Shown here piece by piece: positions 54,101-62,354 of a stretch of 64,000 nucleotides of DNA; the stretch's first letter is position 1; each line of letters starts with the position of its first letter. A program made the position numbers and the translations under genes. The notes below the pieces were generated by a model. That model made no database searches and was not told where the DNA came from. It saw only the letters and a program-made list of their open reading frames with translations. Location: positions 8,865-72,864 of the forward strand of contig CALEII010000003.1 in NCBI GenBank assembly GCA_937876205.1, written 5' to 3'. The stretch comes from an uncultured Clostridia bacterium. Lineage in GTDB: Bacteria; Bacillota; Clostridia; Oscillospirales; Acutalibacteraceae.

Positions 54101-56603
54101 CAACAGGTATGCCTGTATCAACACTGAAACCGATAAGGTTAAGAATACCCTGAAGTGAGTCAAGGAATGCAAGTGTATCACTACCGAGAAGGTCACCGAG
54201 AACAAGGTCATAAACAGAACCGAAATCGGCACCGAATTTAAGACCGATGGGAATGGTAACTGCATTTACAGAAGAAAGAACAGCACCTGATGTAAGATAA
54301 TATGAAACGTTGGGAAGAAGGTTGAGGATTGTACCGATGGGGTCATCAAGAACAACGTCTTCTACCCAGTTAAGAAGAGGAGTAAGAAGACCCTGGTTAA
54401 GGAAGTTCTCAATAGTCGTCTTATTTCTGCTTGCATCCGAATTGATTGAGTTTGCAAGACTTTCAAAGGTTTTACCGTCTACCAGTCCGGGAATACCGAG
54501 AGTCTCAAGCAAGGGAAGAAGCACGTCATTATAAAGAGCCATATCCCTGAGGATAAGAATAAGGTCAAATGCCAGCTGACCAACCTTCAGGTCAGCTCTC
54601 TGATTACCGAGAATAACACCGAGAAGAGGAGCAAGAGGAGCAAGAATAGCACAAAGTGCATTCTGGAAACGCTCACGGTCACCGTTGATATCCCATACAA
54701 GAAGGTCTGTATCAACATTACCCCAACGGTTCAGATGATATTTGTCACCCTCAACACCGATTGTATAATAGCCTGTTGTTACATACCAACCGTTACCGGA
54801 TCTGTCTTTGGTACCGCCCTCGGCAGCCTTGAGCATATCGTGATTCTTTGTCATACTCTTGAAGTAATCGTTATTGTTGTAACCGTATTTATTCCATACG
54901 AAAGCAACACCGGCGGGAGTAAGACCTATACCTGCCTGACCGACAAGAACACCGTAGATAAGACCGAGCCAGCCTTCATCGTTTTCAACAATCCATTCAA
55001 CAACGGGAACAAGAATATCTGCAAGGTCTGAAAGAATACCGTTGATAAGGTCATCTGTAAGATTCTCGTCAAGCAGATTACATACCATAGGATAAAGCAA
55101 GCCGAGAAGCATATTGATGATGTTATCATTATAAAGATAATCAGCAATAACAACCTTCAGGATATCCTGTGCGCTCTTTGCATTCTGTGCATCATAGTAA
55201 AAAGCTTTATCTTCATACTGAGGATCGGTATAATCAAAGAACAGCTTGAGAATTTCACCTACACGCTCACTGTTAAGAAGACCGTCTATGGTACTTACAA
55301 TTGTTGTAACCTTCTGAGCGTCAACCTGATATACGATATTGTTGCCCTGAGAATCCTGATACTTTGTGTATGTATGCTTAGGCCAGTATTTTGCATCTGT
55401 GGGGTCAGCAGGATAAATAATGGGAGTAAGCTGTGTGACAAGGTTGATATAGCTGTATGCAGCCTGACCGAAAACAGCAAGCTTCGCAGCATTTGAAATG
55501 CTTGAGAAGGTGTCGTAATAAGTCATTATGTTGTCATAATGATAATTGATAAGGTCATTATTCTTGAGTCTGTCAAGCATAGGCTGACCGCTTGCATTGT
55601 TGCCGAGGTAGTCAACAAAATAACCGTCAAGAGCACCCTTAAGAGTAATAAGCTCTGTTCTGGTATAATCGGTAGTATTTGTACCCTTATCGACTGTATA
55701 ACCGCCATTATAGTACTGAGCCTTTGTGCCTGAGTCGTCATACTGTCTGTTCATCTTCCAGCTGATGGTCATTGTCTGAACACCGATGGGCTGGTTAACA
55801 AGAGTTTCTGTGATAAGAACTGTTTCGATATCTGTCTTTACATAGAATGTGTAGCCGTGGAACCAGTTACCTGAATTAACAGATGTACAGTTACCGCTGA
55901 AATAGTCGATAATTGTTGAAACGTGGCAGAACTCATAAAGATTCTGAAGAGTATATGCCGCCATATTCTCCTGATAAGGCTCAAGCCATGCATCGTCTGT
56001 TTCAAGCTCAATGATTTCACCGTCAACAACCTGATATGTGGGAACGGGTGAACGGTCCTGAATATCACCGACAGCATTTACGAGGTATGTATAACCGTCA
56101 AGGAAGAGATAATTTCCGTCATCGCCCTTTGTGAACTTAAGAGCTTCAGAAACTTCGTCTGCAATCATAGGAATTGTGTAAAAACCTACACCGTACTCCA
56201 TACTGATAAGCTCATCAACAAGTGAAAGATAAGCTGTTGCAGCGCCTCTGATAACGCCTTGTGAATTATCCTTCGCTTCTACTCTGTGATCATAAGAAAC
56301 GGCACGGATGGGGACCTCGTTGTCGTCAGCATACTTATAATCATCTGAAGCATTGTGAATTGAGTACTGATCCAGATCACCGACAAGGCTTCGTACGGGA
56401 TAACCGTTTTCATCGGTATTCACAACATAAGAAGATACGTTGCCTGATGATTTGATCGTGTAATTGAAAAATGAATAAGCAAGTGCTCTGTAATCGGCAG
56501 TACTTCTGACTTCAGCAGCAAAGCCGACAAAGCTTACCGATAATGCTGACATAAGCATCAGCACGGAAAGAAATACGCACAGAGTCTTTTTTAGCATTTT
56601 CAT
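51180..56603 (-). CDS. Very large secreted protein with internal duplication, unknown function
   Basis: 1807 residues. Signal peptide 1-30 (MKMLKKTLCVFLSVLMLMSA). The rest alternates Asn/Asp/Tyr-rich stretches and hydrophobic helices. A module occurs twice, near residues 648-775 and 1373-1490: ALCAILAPLAPLLGVILG, PLLETLG and LNLLPNVSYYL pair with ALSAIASPFAILFKFLF, PLMETLG and LNLLPNLLFFIS. No catalytic motif or LPXTG is seen. The end is an aromatic amphipathic tail (IELIKQFFAKLKAFFDGLF), like the 865-residue protein. AGGAGG precedes the ATG, and the gene has its own promoter and terminator. It may be a surface, pore-like or S-layer-like protein; all guesses. Confidence 0.75.
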   Translation of the reverse strand: MKMLKKTLCVFLSVLMLMSALSVSFVGFAAEVRSTADYRALAYSFFNYTIKSSGNVSSYVVNTDENGYPVRSLVGDLDQYSIHNASDDYKYADDNEVPIRAVSYDHRVEAKDNSQGVIRGAATAYLSLVDELISMEYGVGFYTIPMIADEVSEALKFTKGDDGNYLFLDGYTYLVNAVGDIQDRSPVPTYQVVDGEIIELETDDAWLEPYQENMAAYTLQNLYEFCHVSTIIDYFSGNCTSVNSGNWFHGYTFYVKTDIETVLITETLVNQPIGVQTMTISWKMNRQYDDSGTKAQYYNGGYTVDKGTNTTDYTRTELITLKGALDGYFVDYLGNNASGQPMLDRLKNNDLINYHYDNIMTYYDTFSSISNAAKLAVFGQAAYSYINLVTQLTPIIYPADPTDAKYWPKHTYTKYQDSQGNNIVYQVDAQKVTTIVSTIDGLLNSERVGEILKLFFDYTDPQYEDKAFYYDAQNAKSAQDILKVVIADYLYNDNIINMLLGLLYPMVCNLLDENLTDDLINGILSDLADILVPVVEWIVENDEGWLGLIYGVLVGQAGIGLTPAGVAFVWNKYGYNNNDYFKSMTKNHDMLKAAEGGTKDRSGNGWYVTTGYYTIGVEGDKYHLNRWGNVDTDLLVWDINGDRERFQNALCAILAPLAPLLGVILGNQRADLKVGQLAFDLILILRDMALYNDVLLPLLETLGIPGLVDGKTFESLANSINSDASRNKTTIENFLNQGLLTPLLNWVEDVVLDDPIGTILNLLPNVSYYLTSGAVLSSVNAVTIPIGLKFGADFGSVYDLVLGDLLGSDTLAFLDSLQGILNLIGFSVDTGIPVVGYYAEGDTMVYRPGMGGYNPDVHNIPVTEAYVSATGAMNIYSNFEFTTLIKGIDEEGNYTQYVIRNDVGWANAAGNVVTEHNSETATAEEYNTPVQEYYEYTVVVDEVTGDSMTYKVRYESMIPAEIREAGEYSHHQSIVNKQESASLPPIMDYKLQAVGTLTTTSSGRYKAFSMTNREGQSETWAAYQRKYIDVQVKGMETEGLVLLFLFRYLFSGVMYRSYDPMMQDFSSDYTLLDAFGLGGETLTKDLFAGLRLQDIIDNITLSPDGAIAALYELFYKNEFGSIYKVLQGVVVDGDEYSYKPEPVDYHTAEIFGYAEEYNDYNYGTTTLYSEHWTKEKASYIVDNLDEIVDNVFKMLKLENMSTLGEFLEGFIGDLLFTNDMLSTIASALYGMLGNLGGSIDLPGILDAALDVDMSKEYLANALVYEFGNAAKKNGVIVDADGNEAPITSIYNKLITENAITAKYESDANAAKARQDYDEYREYKALAVESAKYTDNTFYKIGVDEETGEDAKLYAFDWGYNNPEITKQYSNPEIFLRALSAIASPFAILFKFLFAGEDLSVLNLITIPGYEAFYYSWIPLMETLGANDGLVDFKQYYSKIFNGESDLAENCDTIYYTVKPLIGFIEKVIANPVEVVLNLLPNLLFFISLGGLNDVLNNLVHFVYVLLDILAPVFDAYPLVNSLLSNLNVGGMQLNLSVPLDFDFNQLVNQLLEGLLGDTLSFDIENKNIVLGTQEVEKEVFVPTLDADGNEQLDEEGNVIGTFEMQTVTEEVYAVGTLNIALPYIDFSTLCAGTVIKKMSVSGAEYVYLNAAGGADLITLIFRIVTDTLFFMDNAVNIANFLIGFCQLDDEEGSDELLLEIFTYLNVEANEADVPDYILSFIYTVYKLLVPIAGELGTRFGNVDFSITEFFEGISDGDLTKDRLSALLSAGEEKNPTLSGFARLIELIKQFFAKLKAFFDGLFNGNKE

Positions 56604-56709
56604 ATTTCAGCCTCCTTTTTTGATTTTCTGATTCAAAATTCGGAAAATTTGACTGGCACGACATAATGTGTTCACGAGAATATATCGCACCATAATATAG
56701 TCCAAATTT

Positions 56710-56738
56710 ATTATATATTATAATAAAAATAATTGCAA
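56710..56738 (-). promoter_or_regulatory. Promoter of the 1807-residue protein gene
   Basis: On the - strand, TTGCAA (56733-56738), 17 nt, TATAAT (56710-56715). The leader is about 100 nt and ends in AGGAGG. Between here and the tRNA gene (to 56882) is AT-rich DNA with no gene; a TTGATT-17-TATCAT pair (56839-56867) is a probable tRNA promoter. Confidence 0.75.
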
Positions 56739-56882
56739 GAGAAAATTTTGAATTTAACAGCTGTTGAATGAATTTTTGAATAAATTCACATAATATTCAA
56801 AAACGATTTATGCACATTGACAAAAAATTATTTTGTACTTGATTTTTCAGAAAAAAGATAGTATCATTTTGAAGTGGTGTAT

Positions 56883-56969
56883 GCCGGTGTGATGGAATTG
56901 GCAGACGTGCCGGACTCAAAATCCGGTGGTAGCGATACCGTACCGGTTCGACCCCGGTCACCGGCACCA
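56883..56969 (+). tRNA. tRNA-Leu (anticodon CAA)
   Basis: Acceptor stem GCCGGTG pairs with CACCGGC; the D-arm is followed by the anticodon stem CCGGA/TCCGG with loop CTCAAAA, giving anticodon CAA (56917-56919), which reads TTG. A long variable arm (GTGGTAGCGATACCGT region) is normal for leucine tRNAs, the T-loop GGTTCGACC is present and CCA (56967-56969) is encoded. The next 30 nt are a terminator. Confidence 0.95.
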
Positions 56970-56973
56970 GAAA

Positions 56974-57002
56974 AATCCAGATCTTCGGGTCTGGATTTTT
57001 TA
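56974..57002 (+). terminator. Terminator of the tRNA-Leu gene
   Basis: An 8-bp stem, AATCCAGA (56974-56981) with TCTGGATT (56990-56997), is extended by T-G and C-G pairs and closed by a UUCG tetraloop. TTTTTT follows. Confidence 0.9.
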
Positions 57003-57057
57003 TCAGTTGTGCAAGTGACACACATCATCAACAGTCAGCTTGTCAAGGAGAGAACAT

Positions 57058-57597
57058 ATGAAAAAACTCACAGTTATCAATGGCTCACCCCACAAAAACG
57101 GGTACACAAATGCCGTACTTGATATTTTTCTTGAGAATTACAAAGACATAATAGACATTTATAATATGTATGACGAAAAACTTGCCCCCTGCACAGCCTG
57201 TAATTACTGCGAAAAAACAGGTCACTGTATAAACCGTGATATGGACAGAATAGTTGAAAGTATTTTTTCTTCTGACTATGTCATTTTTTCATCACCGGTT
57301 TATTGCTACTCCTTCCCTGCTCCGATGAAAGCTTTTCTTGACAGATTACAGCCGTATTACAGCGATGAAAAATACAAAAACCCCGTCTTTAACCGTAAAG
57401 GCTTTGTACTTGCCAGCTGTGGAAAAAGCGGAAAATTCGGAATTGATGTCATCGAAAAACAAAGCAGAATAGCCTTTATTGAGCTTTCTGCTTCGTTTGA
57501 GGGGATTTATTTGTTTTCTGACACTGACAAGGATTCTGCTTTACACGAAGATGAGAAATGTAAAATCAGAAGCCTTGCCGAAAAGTTCTTTGATTAG
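57058..57597 (+). CDS. NAD(P)H-dependent FMN reductase-like flavodoxin protein
   Basis: 179 residues. The flavodoxin-fold opening KLTVINGSPHKNGYTNAVLD binds FMN phosphate; FSSPVYCYSFPAPMKAFLDR is the second conserved block. A Cys-rich segment, PCTACNYCEKTGHC, is typical of the iron-sulfur or redox-active NADPH-dependent FMN reductase group. The ATG has AAGGAG 9 nt before it. The stop codon TAG (57595-57597) is formed by the left end of the inserted element. Single gene; electron-transfer or quinone reduction is the likely role. Confidence 0.87.
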   Translation: MKKLTVINGSPHKNGYTNAVLDIFLENYKDIIDIYNMYDEKLAPCTACNYCEKTGHCINRDMDRIVESIFSSDYVIFSSPVYCYSFPAPMKAFLDRLQPYYSDEKYKNPVFNRKGFVLASCGKSGKFGIDVIEKQSRIAFIELSASFEGIYLFSDTDKDSALHEDEKCKIRSLAEKFFD

Positions 57598-57869
57598 GGT
57601 GACGGAAACAATCCGAACCAGCCTAAAAACGGCTATTTTTAAGTCTTTTCGGCATTTCGGATTTGAAAGGCGATAGCCTTCCTTCATCCTCAATACCAAA
57701 AATCCAATAAAAATCTCTCGTTTTAAGGTCGAAGATTTTTTACAGTGCGGATTTTTGGCAAGACAAGGCAAAAACGCAGCAAATCCTTGACGGATTTGCG
57801 AGTATTTTAACGAAGTATTGACGGAAATCAGCCTGTAAAAAACGGGTTCGTTTTATTCCCGTCACCCTA
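57595..57869. mobile_element. MITE with TA target duplication, about 271 bp
   Basis: Ends GGGTGACGG (57597 on) and CCGTCACCC (to 57867) are inverted repeats that extend about 25 bp imperfectly (GGGTGACGGAAACAATCCG against GGGTGACGGGAATAAAACG), flanked by TA on both sides, as in Tc1/mariner-IS630 elements. No transposase is encoded. A perfect hairpin, GCAAATCC-TTGAC-GGATTTGC (57779-57799), lies inside, and AATCCGA/TCGGATT pair in the left half. It separates convergent genes, and both take their TAG stop from its ends. Confidence 0.8.
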
Positions 57870-58535
57870 AGGCTTCACAAGCTCAAAACCGCCTGAAAGA
57901 AGCACTGCTCTGAACTGTGCGATATCATTTAAAAATCTGTCACACGCCATACCGCATCTCGCCAGGTCCTCATACTCGTGAAAATCCGAGCCGCAGGTGG
58001 TTATAAAGCCGTGTTTCTTTGCCCACATTTCAGCAATATTATTTGAAGAATCGTGTCTTCTGTTGCCGTTATAAACCTCGATACCGTCAATGTATCGGGG
58101 ATTTGTTATGTTTGAATCTATTCTGAAAGGATGTGCCTGAATAAAGGTGATACCGTTGCGTTCAGCAAGCTTTTTGAACTGCTTTGCAGTCATTTTTAAA
58201 ATGTCCTCGTGCTCATAAAGGAACTTTTCATCAACGCCGTAAACAAGATAGTCGTTATCATTCTCAGGGAAACGCAGCTCAATACCCAGCATAACAGAAA
58301 AGCTCTCTATTTCGTGCTTTTTTGCATTTCGGTAGCCTGTCAGGAAATAATCAATTTTCTCTTCCCAGGTGTTACCGGGGTACTTGTTTTCAAAGCAATC
58401 ATATGAAAAATGATCTGTTACAACAACGCCCGAATATCCTGCTTTTTTATACAATTCAACAGCTTCTTCAGCACAGATATGAGCACAGGTGCTCACATCC
58501 GATGTATGAAAATGAGCCTCATATACATATTTCAT
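57867..58535 (-). CDS. PHP-domain phosphoesterase
   Basis: 222 residues. PHP metal motifs: YEAHFHTSDVSTCAHI, VVVTDHFSYD, FIQAHPFRID and TTCGSDFHEYE. This is the histidinol-phosphatase/trpH-like fold that removes phosphate from small molecules or nucleotides, often with manganese or zinc. The ATG 3 codons inside the longest frame has AGAGGT upstream. Its TAG stop (57867-57869) lies in the MITE end and TA duplication. The C-terminal GGFELVKP looks natural, so the insertion probably just replaced a former stop. Confidence 0.85.
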   Translation of the reverse strand: MKYVYEAHFHTSDVSTCAHICAEEAVELYKKAGYSGVVVTDHFSYDCFENKYPGNTWEEKIDYFLTGYRNAKKHEIESFSVMLGIELRFPENDNDYLVYGVDEKFLYEHEDILKMTAKQFKKLAERNGITFIQAHPFRIDSNITNPRYIDGIEVYNGNRRHDSSNNIAEMWAKKHGFITTCGSDFHEYEDLARCGMACDRFLNDIAQFRAVLLSGGFELVKP

Positions 58536-58608
58536 CAGAATCAACCTCTTTTCACTCAGTCATTATAATCTCTTTATTTCTTTTTTTCAATAACATTCAA
58601 AAAAAATC

Positions 58609-58637
58609 TTGAAATATGCTTTTATCTCTGTTAATAT
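58609..58637 (+). promoter_or_regulatory. Promoter of the Gfo-DUF5685-J-like operon
   Basis: TTGAAA (58609-58614), 17 nt, TAATAT (58632-58637). GGAGG lies 9 nt before the ATG at 58671. Confidence 0.75.
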
Positions 58638-58670
58638 ACAGTTGAATATAATTTCGGAGGATGAATACAT

Positions 58671-59738
58671 ATGAGCAAGTTAAAAGCTGCAGTTATCGGC
58701 GTAGGCAGTATCAGCCAGGAGCATATCAACGGATATCTCAACAACCCTGACGTAGAGCTTTATGCGTTCTGTGACATAAATGAAGAAAGACTTTATCAGA
58801 AAGCTGAAAAATACGGTATTGACAAGGCAAGATGCTTCACCGATAAGGATGAAATGCTCAGCGCTCTGCCTGAAATCGATATCGTAAGCGTTACCACATG
58901 GAACAGTGCTCACGCAGAATGTTCAATCGCAGCACTTAACGCAGGTAAACACGTTATCTGCGAAAAGCCTATGGCAATGAACGCAAAAGAAGCATTGGCA
59001 ATGAAAGAAGCTGCGGACAGAAACGGTAAGATTCTGCAAATAGGCTTTGTAAGACGCTACGGCAATGATTGCAAGGTTGTCAAGGATTTCATTGAAGCAG
59101 GCAATTTCGGTGATATTTACTATGCGAAAGCAACATATCTCAGAAGAAACGGCAACCCCGGCGGCTGGTTCGGTGACAAATCACGCTCAGGCGGCGGTCC
59201 CCTTATTGACCTGGGTGTACACGTAATCGACCTTGTAAGATACCTTCTCGGCTGTCCTCAGCCTGTTTCGGTCTACGGCGCAACATTCCAGAAGCTTTTC
59301 AACCGTCCCGACACAATCAAGACAAAAGGATACAAGGCTGCAGACGCAAAGAAAGGAGACGTCTGCGATGTTGAAGACCTTGCGTCAGCTATGATAAGAT
59401 TTGACAACGGTGCGGTTCTCAGTATTGAAGCAGCATTCTCACTCAACATAAAGAAGCCCGAAGGTGATATTCAGCTGTTCGGTACAAAAGCAGGCTGCAA
59501 GCTTGACCCTCAGGTTGAAATATACACAGAAATGAACAATTATCTTGTGAATGTGGATTTTGATGAAGACACAGCACTTTCATTTGACGGTCTTTTCCAG
59601 AATGAAATTGACCACTTTGTTGACTGTGCAATGGGCAGAGCTGAATGCATTGCTCCCGCACAGCACGGTGTTGATATGATGCGTATACTTGACGCTGTTT
59701 ACGAATCAGCCAGAACAGGTCACGAAGTTATTCTCTGA
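58671..59738 (+). CDS. Gfo/Idh/MocA family oxidoreductase
   Basis: 355 residues. Rossmann opening KAAVIGVGSISQEHINGYL, HVICEKPMAMNAKEAL and SGGGPLIDLGVHVIDLVRYL are the family blocks. It is clearly a paralogue of the 40499-41584 protein and probably acts on a related sugar or inositol. GGAGG lies 8-9 nt before the ATG. The stop overlaps the DUF5685 start (TGATG), so a coupled four-gene operon begins here. Confidence 0.9.
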   Translation: MSKLKAAVIGVGSISQEHINGYLNNPDVELYAFCDINEERLYQKAEKYGIDKARCFTDKDEMLSALPEIDIVSVTTWNSAHAECSIAALNAGKHVICEKPMAMNAKEALAMKEAADRNGKILQIGFVRRYGNDCKVVKDFIEAGNFGDIYYAKATYLRRNGNPGGWFGDKSRSGGGPLIDLGVHVIDLVRYLLGCPQPVSVYGATFQKLFNRPDTIKTKGYKAADAKKGDVCDVEDLASAMIRFDNGAVLSIEAAFSLNIKKPEGDIQLFGTKAGCKLDPQVEIYTEMNNYLVNVDFDEDTALSFDGLFQNEIDHFVDCAMGRAECIAPAQHGVDMMRILDAVYESARTGHEVIL

Positions 59739-60583
59739 TGTTCGGTTACATAAAAACTCACAGACCCGAGCTGAAGGTTAAAGAAGACGAAACATACAAA
59801 GGTATTTACTGCTCTCTTTGCAGAGCTCTCGGAAAAAGGTATGGCATTATGTCACGCCTTTTTTTGAGTTATGATTCAACTTTTCTTGCGCTGGCTCTGA
59901 TGGCGTTATCTGACGAAAAAGTCTGTTTTGAGCAGAAAAGATGTCCTTTCAACCCTTCAAAAAAATGCAATTTCTGTCAGAATGAAAGCGAAGAGCTGAA
60001 TTTTGCCGCAGACATATCAGTCTTATTGCTTTACCATAAAATCAGAGATAATATCAGTGATTCAACACTATTTAAAGCAATTCTGTATAGGATATTATTG
60101 GTAACTGTAATCTGTTCTTATAAAAAAGCTATAAAATTCCGTCCCGATGAGGCAATAATAATTGAAGAGTATATAAGAATGCAGAAAGCTGTTGAAGAAA
60201 AGCAGTCACGCTCTGTTGACGAGGCAGCAGAGCCGACAGCAATTCTTCTGGGACGTCTCTACTCCCGTGGTGAAAAAGATGATGACAACAGACGTGTGCG
60301 TGAGCGTGTCGGTTACTGTCTGGGCAGATGGGTATATATGATTGATGCCTTTGATGATATAGAAAAAGACAGAAAATCAGGCAATTACAACCCGTTTCTG
60401 CTTTCAGGACAGGATAATTATGAAAAAATCAAGGGTGACCTGCTGATGACTGCAGGTGAGCTTGCAAAAGCCTACGAGCTGCTTGAAATCAAAAAATTCG
60501 GTACAATAACAGAAAATGTTATATATGACGGATTATATTACCAGACACTTAATGTTTATGAGAGGAGGCTGAAAAATGAATAA
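59738..60583 (+). CDS. DUF5685 family protein
   Basis: 281 residues. The N-terminus, FGYIKTHRPELKVKEDETYK then GIYCSLCRALGKRYG, is the DUF5685 opening, with a Cys pair; CPFNPSKKCNFC adds further cysteines that could bind metal. The rest is helical, with RVGYCLGRWVYMIDAFDDIE, reminiscent of a prenyl-synthase-like helical DD motif. No reaction is known. It is commonly followed by a J-domain protein in gut Clostridia, as here. Confidence 0.8.
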   Translation: MFGYIKTHRPELKVKEDETYKGIYCSLCRALGKRYGIMSRLFLSYDSTFLALALMALSDEKVCFEQKRCPFNPSKKCNFCQNESEELNFAADISVLLLYHKIRDNISDSTLFKAILYRILLVTVICSYKKAIKFRPDEAIIIEEYIRMQKAVEEKQSRSVDEAAEPTAILLGRLYSRGEKDDDNRRVRERVGYCLGRWVYMIDAFDDIEKDRKSGNYNPFLLSGQDNYEKIKGDLLMTAGELAKAYELLEIKKFGTITENVIYDGLYYQTLNVYERRLKNE

Positions 60584-61199
60584 TCCATATGAAATTCTCG
60601 GTGTTTCTTCTGATGCGAGCGATGAACAGATAAAAAACGCATACAGAGAAAAAGCAAGAAGAATTCAGGAGGCTGATTATTCATCAAGCCCTGTTTCAGA
60701 TATCGCAGAAAAAAGAATGAAAGAGCTTGATGATGCCTATGATGCAATAATGTCACAACGTCGCTCAGGCGCAGGCTATTCATCACAGAACACATACGGC
60801 ACTTATTCAACAAGCGGCACATACACTCCCCCTACCTACGCCGAAATAAGAGAAAAAATCAGACGCAATGATATTGACGGTGCACAGATAATGCTTGACA
60901 ATATTCCCGAAAGCTCAAGAATTGCCGAGTGGTACTATCTTCAGGGTATGATTCAGCAGAAAAAGGGTTGGGCAAATGCCGCATATGAAAACTATGAGCG
61001 TGCATACAGAATGGATTCAAGCAATCCCGAATACTCAAGAGCTTATCAGGCAATGAACAGCCAGAGAAGCGGCGGCTACAGAACAAGCACGGGCAGAAAT
61101 GCTGACTCGGAATGCGGCTTTTGCAATATGTGTCAGGGACTCATATGTGCAGACTGCTGCTGTGAATGTATGGGCGGCGACCTGATTCCCTGCTGCTGA
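60576..61199 (+). CDS. J-domain-like protein lacking HPD, with Cys-rich tail
   Basis: 207 residues. Residues 3-60 match a J domain (NPYEILGVSSDASDEQIKNA, then YREKARRI), but the HPD loop reads Q31-E32-A33, so DnaK stimulation is unlikely. Residues about 95-165 resemble a TPR (AEWYYLQGMIQQKKGWANAA). The C-terminus has ten cysteines in about 30 residues, ECGFCNMCQGLICADCCCE then CMGGDLIPCC, perhaps a metal or membrane-surface site. GGAGG lies within the upstream gene, which it overlaps by 8 nt. It is probably a partner of DUF5685 rather than a chaperone cofactor. Confidence 0.78.
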   Translation: MNNPYEILGVSSDASDEQIKNAYREKARRIQEADYSSSPVSDIAEKRMKELDDAYDAIMSQRRSGAGYSSQNTYGTYSTSGTYTPPTYAEIREKIRRNDIDGAQIMLDNIPESSRIAEWYYLQGMIQQKKGWANAAYENYERAYRMDSSNPEYSRAYQAMNSQRSGGYRTSTGRNADSECGFCNMCQGLICADCCCECMGGDLIPCC

Positions 61200-61214
61200 T
61201 AAGAGGTCAGAAAT

Positions 61215-61757
61215 ATGAGAAACAGTTCAAAAACGGCTATGGGCGGTATGATTTCAGCTTTGTCGCTTGTAATAATGCTGCTGACAGCCGTTATCCCCTA
61301 TCTGGAATATGCTCTGCCTGCAATGTCGGGTGTGCTGCTTGTTCTGATTGTAATAGAAATCAACAAAAAATGGGCACTGTGCACATATGCAGCAGTGAGC
61401 ATACTTTCTTTTCTTATTCTGCCGAACAAAGAAGCAGCAATGATGTACTTTGCATTTTTCGGCTGCTACCCTATTCTCAAGCCGGTTCTTGAAGGTAAGA
61501 TAAAGAACAGCACAATCTGCTGGATAATAAAAGCTGTTTTCTTCAATACAGTTGCTGTTGCGGCATATCTTGTGATTATCTATGTTTTCGGTATGCCTCT
61601 TGATGATTTTGAGGACTTCGGCAAATGGACGGTACCTGTTCTGCTGGGCATGGGGAACATAATGTTTGTGCTTTATGACATCTGCATAACAAGGCTTGTC
61701 ACACTCTATCTTCATAAATGGCAGAAAAAATTCAGAAAGCTGTTTAAATTCAGATAA
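61215..61757 (+). CDS. Polytopic membrane protein, unknown function
   Basis: 180 residues with about five membrane segments (ISALSLVIMLLTAVIPYLEY first). The pattern resembles ECF-transporter S-component-like proteins of Firmicutes, but no substrate motif is clear. AGAGG precedes the ATG, 15 nt after the J-like gene. Last gene of the operon. A basic tail (HKWQKKFRKLFKFR) ends it. Confidence 0.7.
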   Translation: MRNSSKTAMGGMISALSLVIMLLTAVIPYLEYALPAMSGVLLVLIVIEINKKWALCTYAAVSILSFLILPNKEAAMMYFAFFGCYPILKPVLEGKIKNSTICWIIKAVFFNTVAVAAYLVIIYVFGMPLDDFEDFGKWTVPVLLGMGNIMFVLYDICITRLVTLYLHKWQKKFRKLFKFR

Positions 61758-61766
61758 CAAACAATC

Positions 61767-61797
61767 AGACCATCCTGAAAAACGGATGGTCTTTGTT
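61767..61797. terminator. Hairpin terminator between convergent genes
   Basis: Perfect 9-bp stem AGACCATCC (61767-61775) with GGATGGTCT (61784-61792), 8-nt loop; the U-runs on both sides are weak. Confidence 0.6.
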
Positions 61798-61798
61798 A

Positions 61799-62233
61799 TC
61801 AGAGGAATTCTCTTATATCTATCGCAAGCTTCTCTTCAAGATTGATAAGCCTCTTTGCAATATCCTTTGAAAATTCATCAGCTGCAGTGTATTTATTAAG
61901 ATACATATTCAGAGACTTGACACCCATATTACAGCCGTCTGTCATAAGGTCGGCAATGGTCTTGTCAGATTCCTTCATCGCAAGCTTGACATTTGTTTTC
62001 ATCCAGGACATACTTTTTGCAATGGGATTTGGGTCTTTTCCCTCATCCTGAAATCTGTCAAGCTGAGCCTGAATTTCAGTATTGAGCTTTTCGTGCTCAA
62101 TTTTACAGTCACTCAGAAGCTGTCTGAGCTTATCTGAATCCACATACTCAATCACATCATCAATTGAAGCTGTACCCATTTTTACACCCGCATCGCATTC
62201 ACGAAGCAATTTGATTGTATCCTGTTCTATCAT
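61799..62233 (-). CDS. Small helical protein, possibly DUF2383/ferritin-like
   Basis: 144 residues from the chosen ATG (MIEQDTIKLLRECDAGVKMG), with GGAAGG about 9 nt upstream. It is all-helical, with KIEHEKLNTEIQAQLDRFQD and MKTNVKLAMKESDKTIADLM, a four-helix-bundle-like pattern recalling DUF2383 and other ferritin-like stress proteins. No clear metal-binding ExxH pair is seen. Monocistronic. Function uncertain. Confidence 0.65.
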   Translation of the reverse strand: MIEQDTIKLLRECDAGVKMGTASIDDVIEYVDSDKLRQLLSDCKIEHEKLNTEIQAQLDRFQDEGKDPNPIAKSMSWMKTNVKLAMKESDKTIADLMTDGCNMGVKSLNMYLNKYTAADEFSKDIAKRLINLEEKLAIDIREFL

Positions 62234-62301
62234 ACTGTTCATCCTTCCGTTTTTTGATATAAACAGTATTTACCTTTTCCATCATAATATACCCCACATA
62301 T

Positions 62302-62340
62302 AAAAACAGCACAGACTTTTTGAAGTCTGCGCTGTTTTTT
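62302..62340 (-). terminator. Terminator of the M28 peptidase gene
   Basis: A 14-bp stem with one A-C mismatch, AACAGCACAGACTT (62305-62318) with AAGTCTGCGCTGTT (62323-62336), is followed by U-runs on both strands. It lies 15 nt past the peptidase stop. Confidence 0.85.
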
Positions 62341-62354
62341 TGTTTTCTGAAAGA

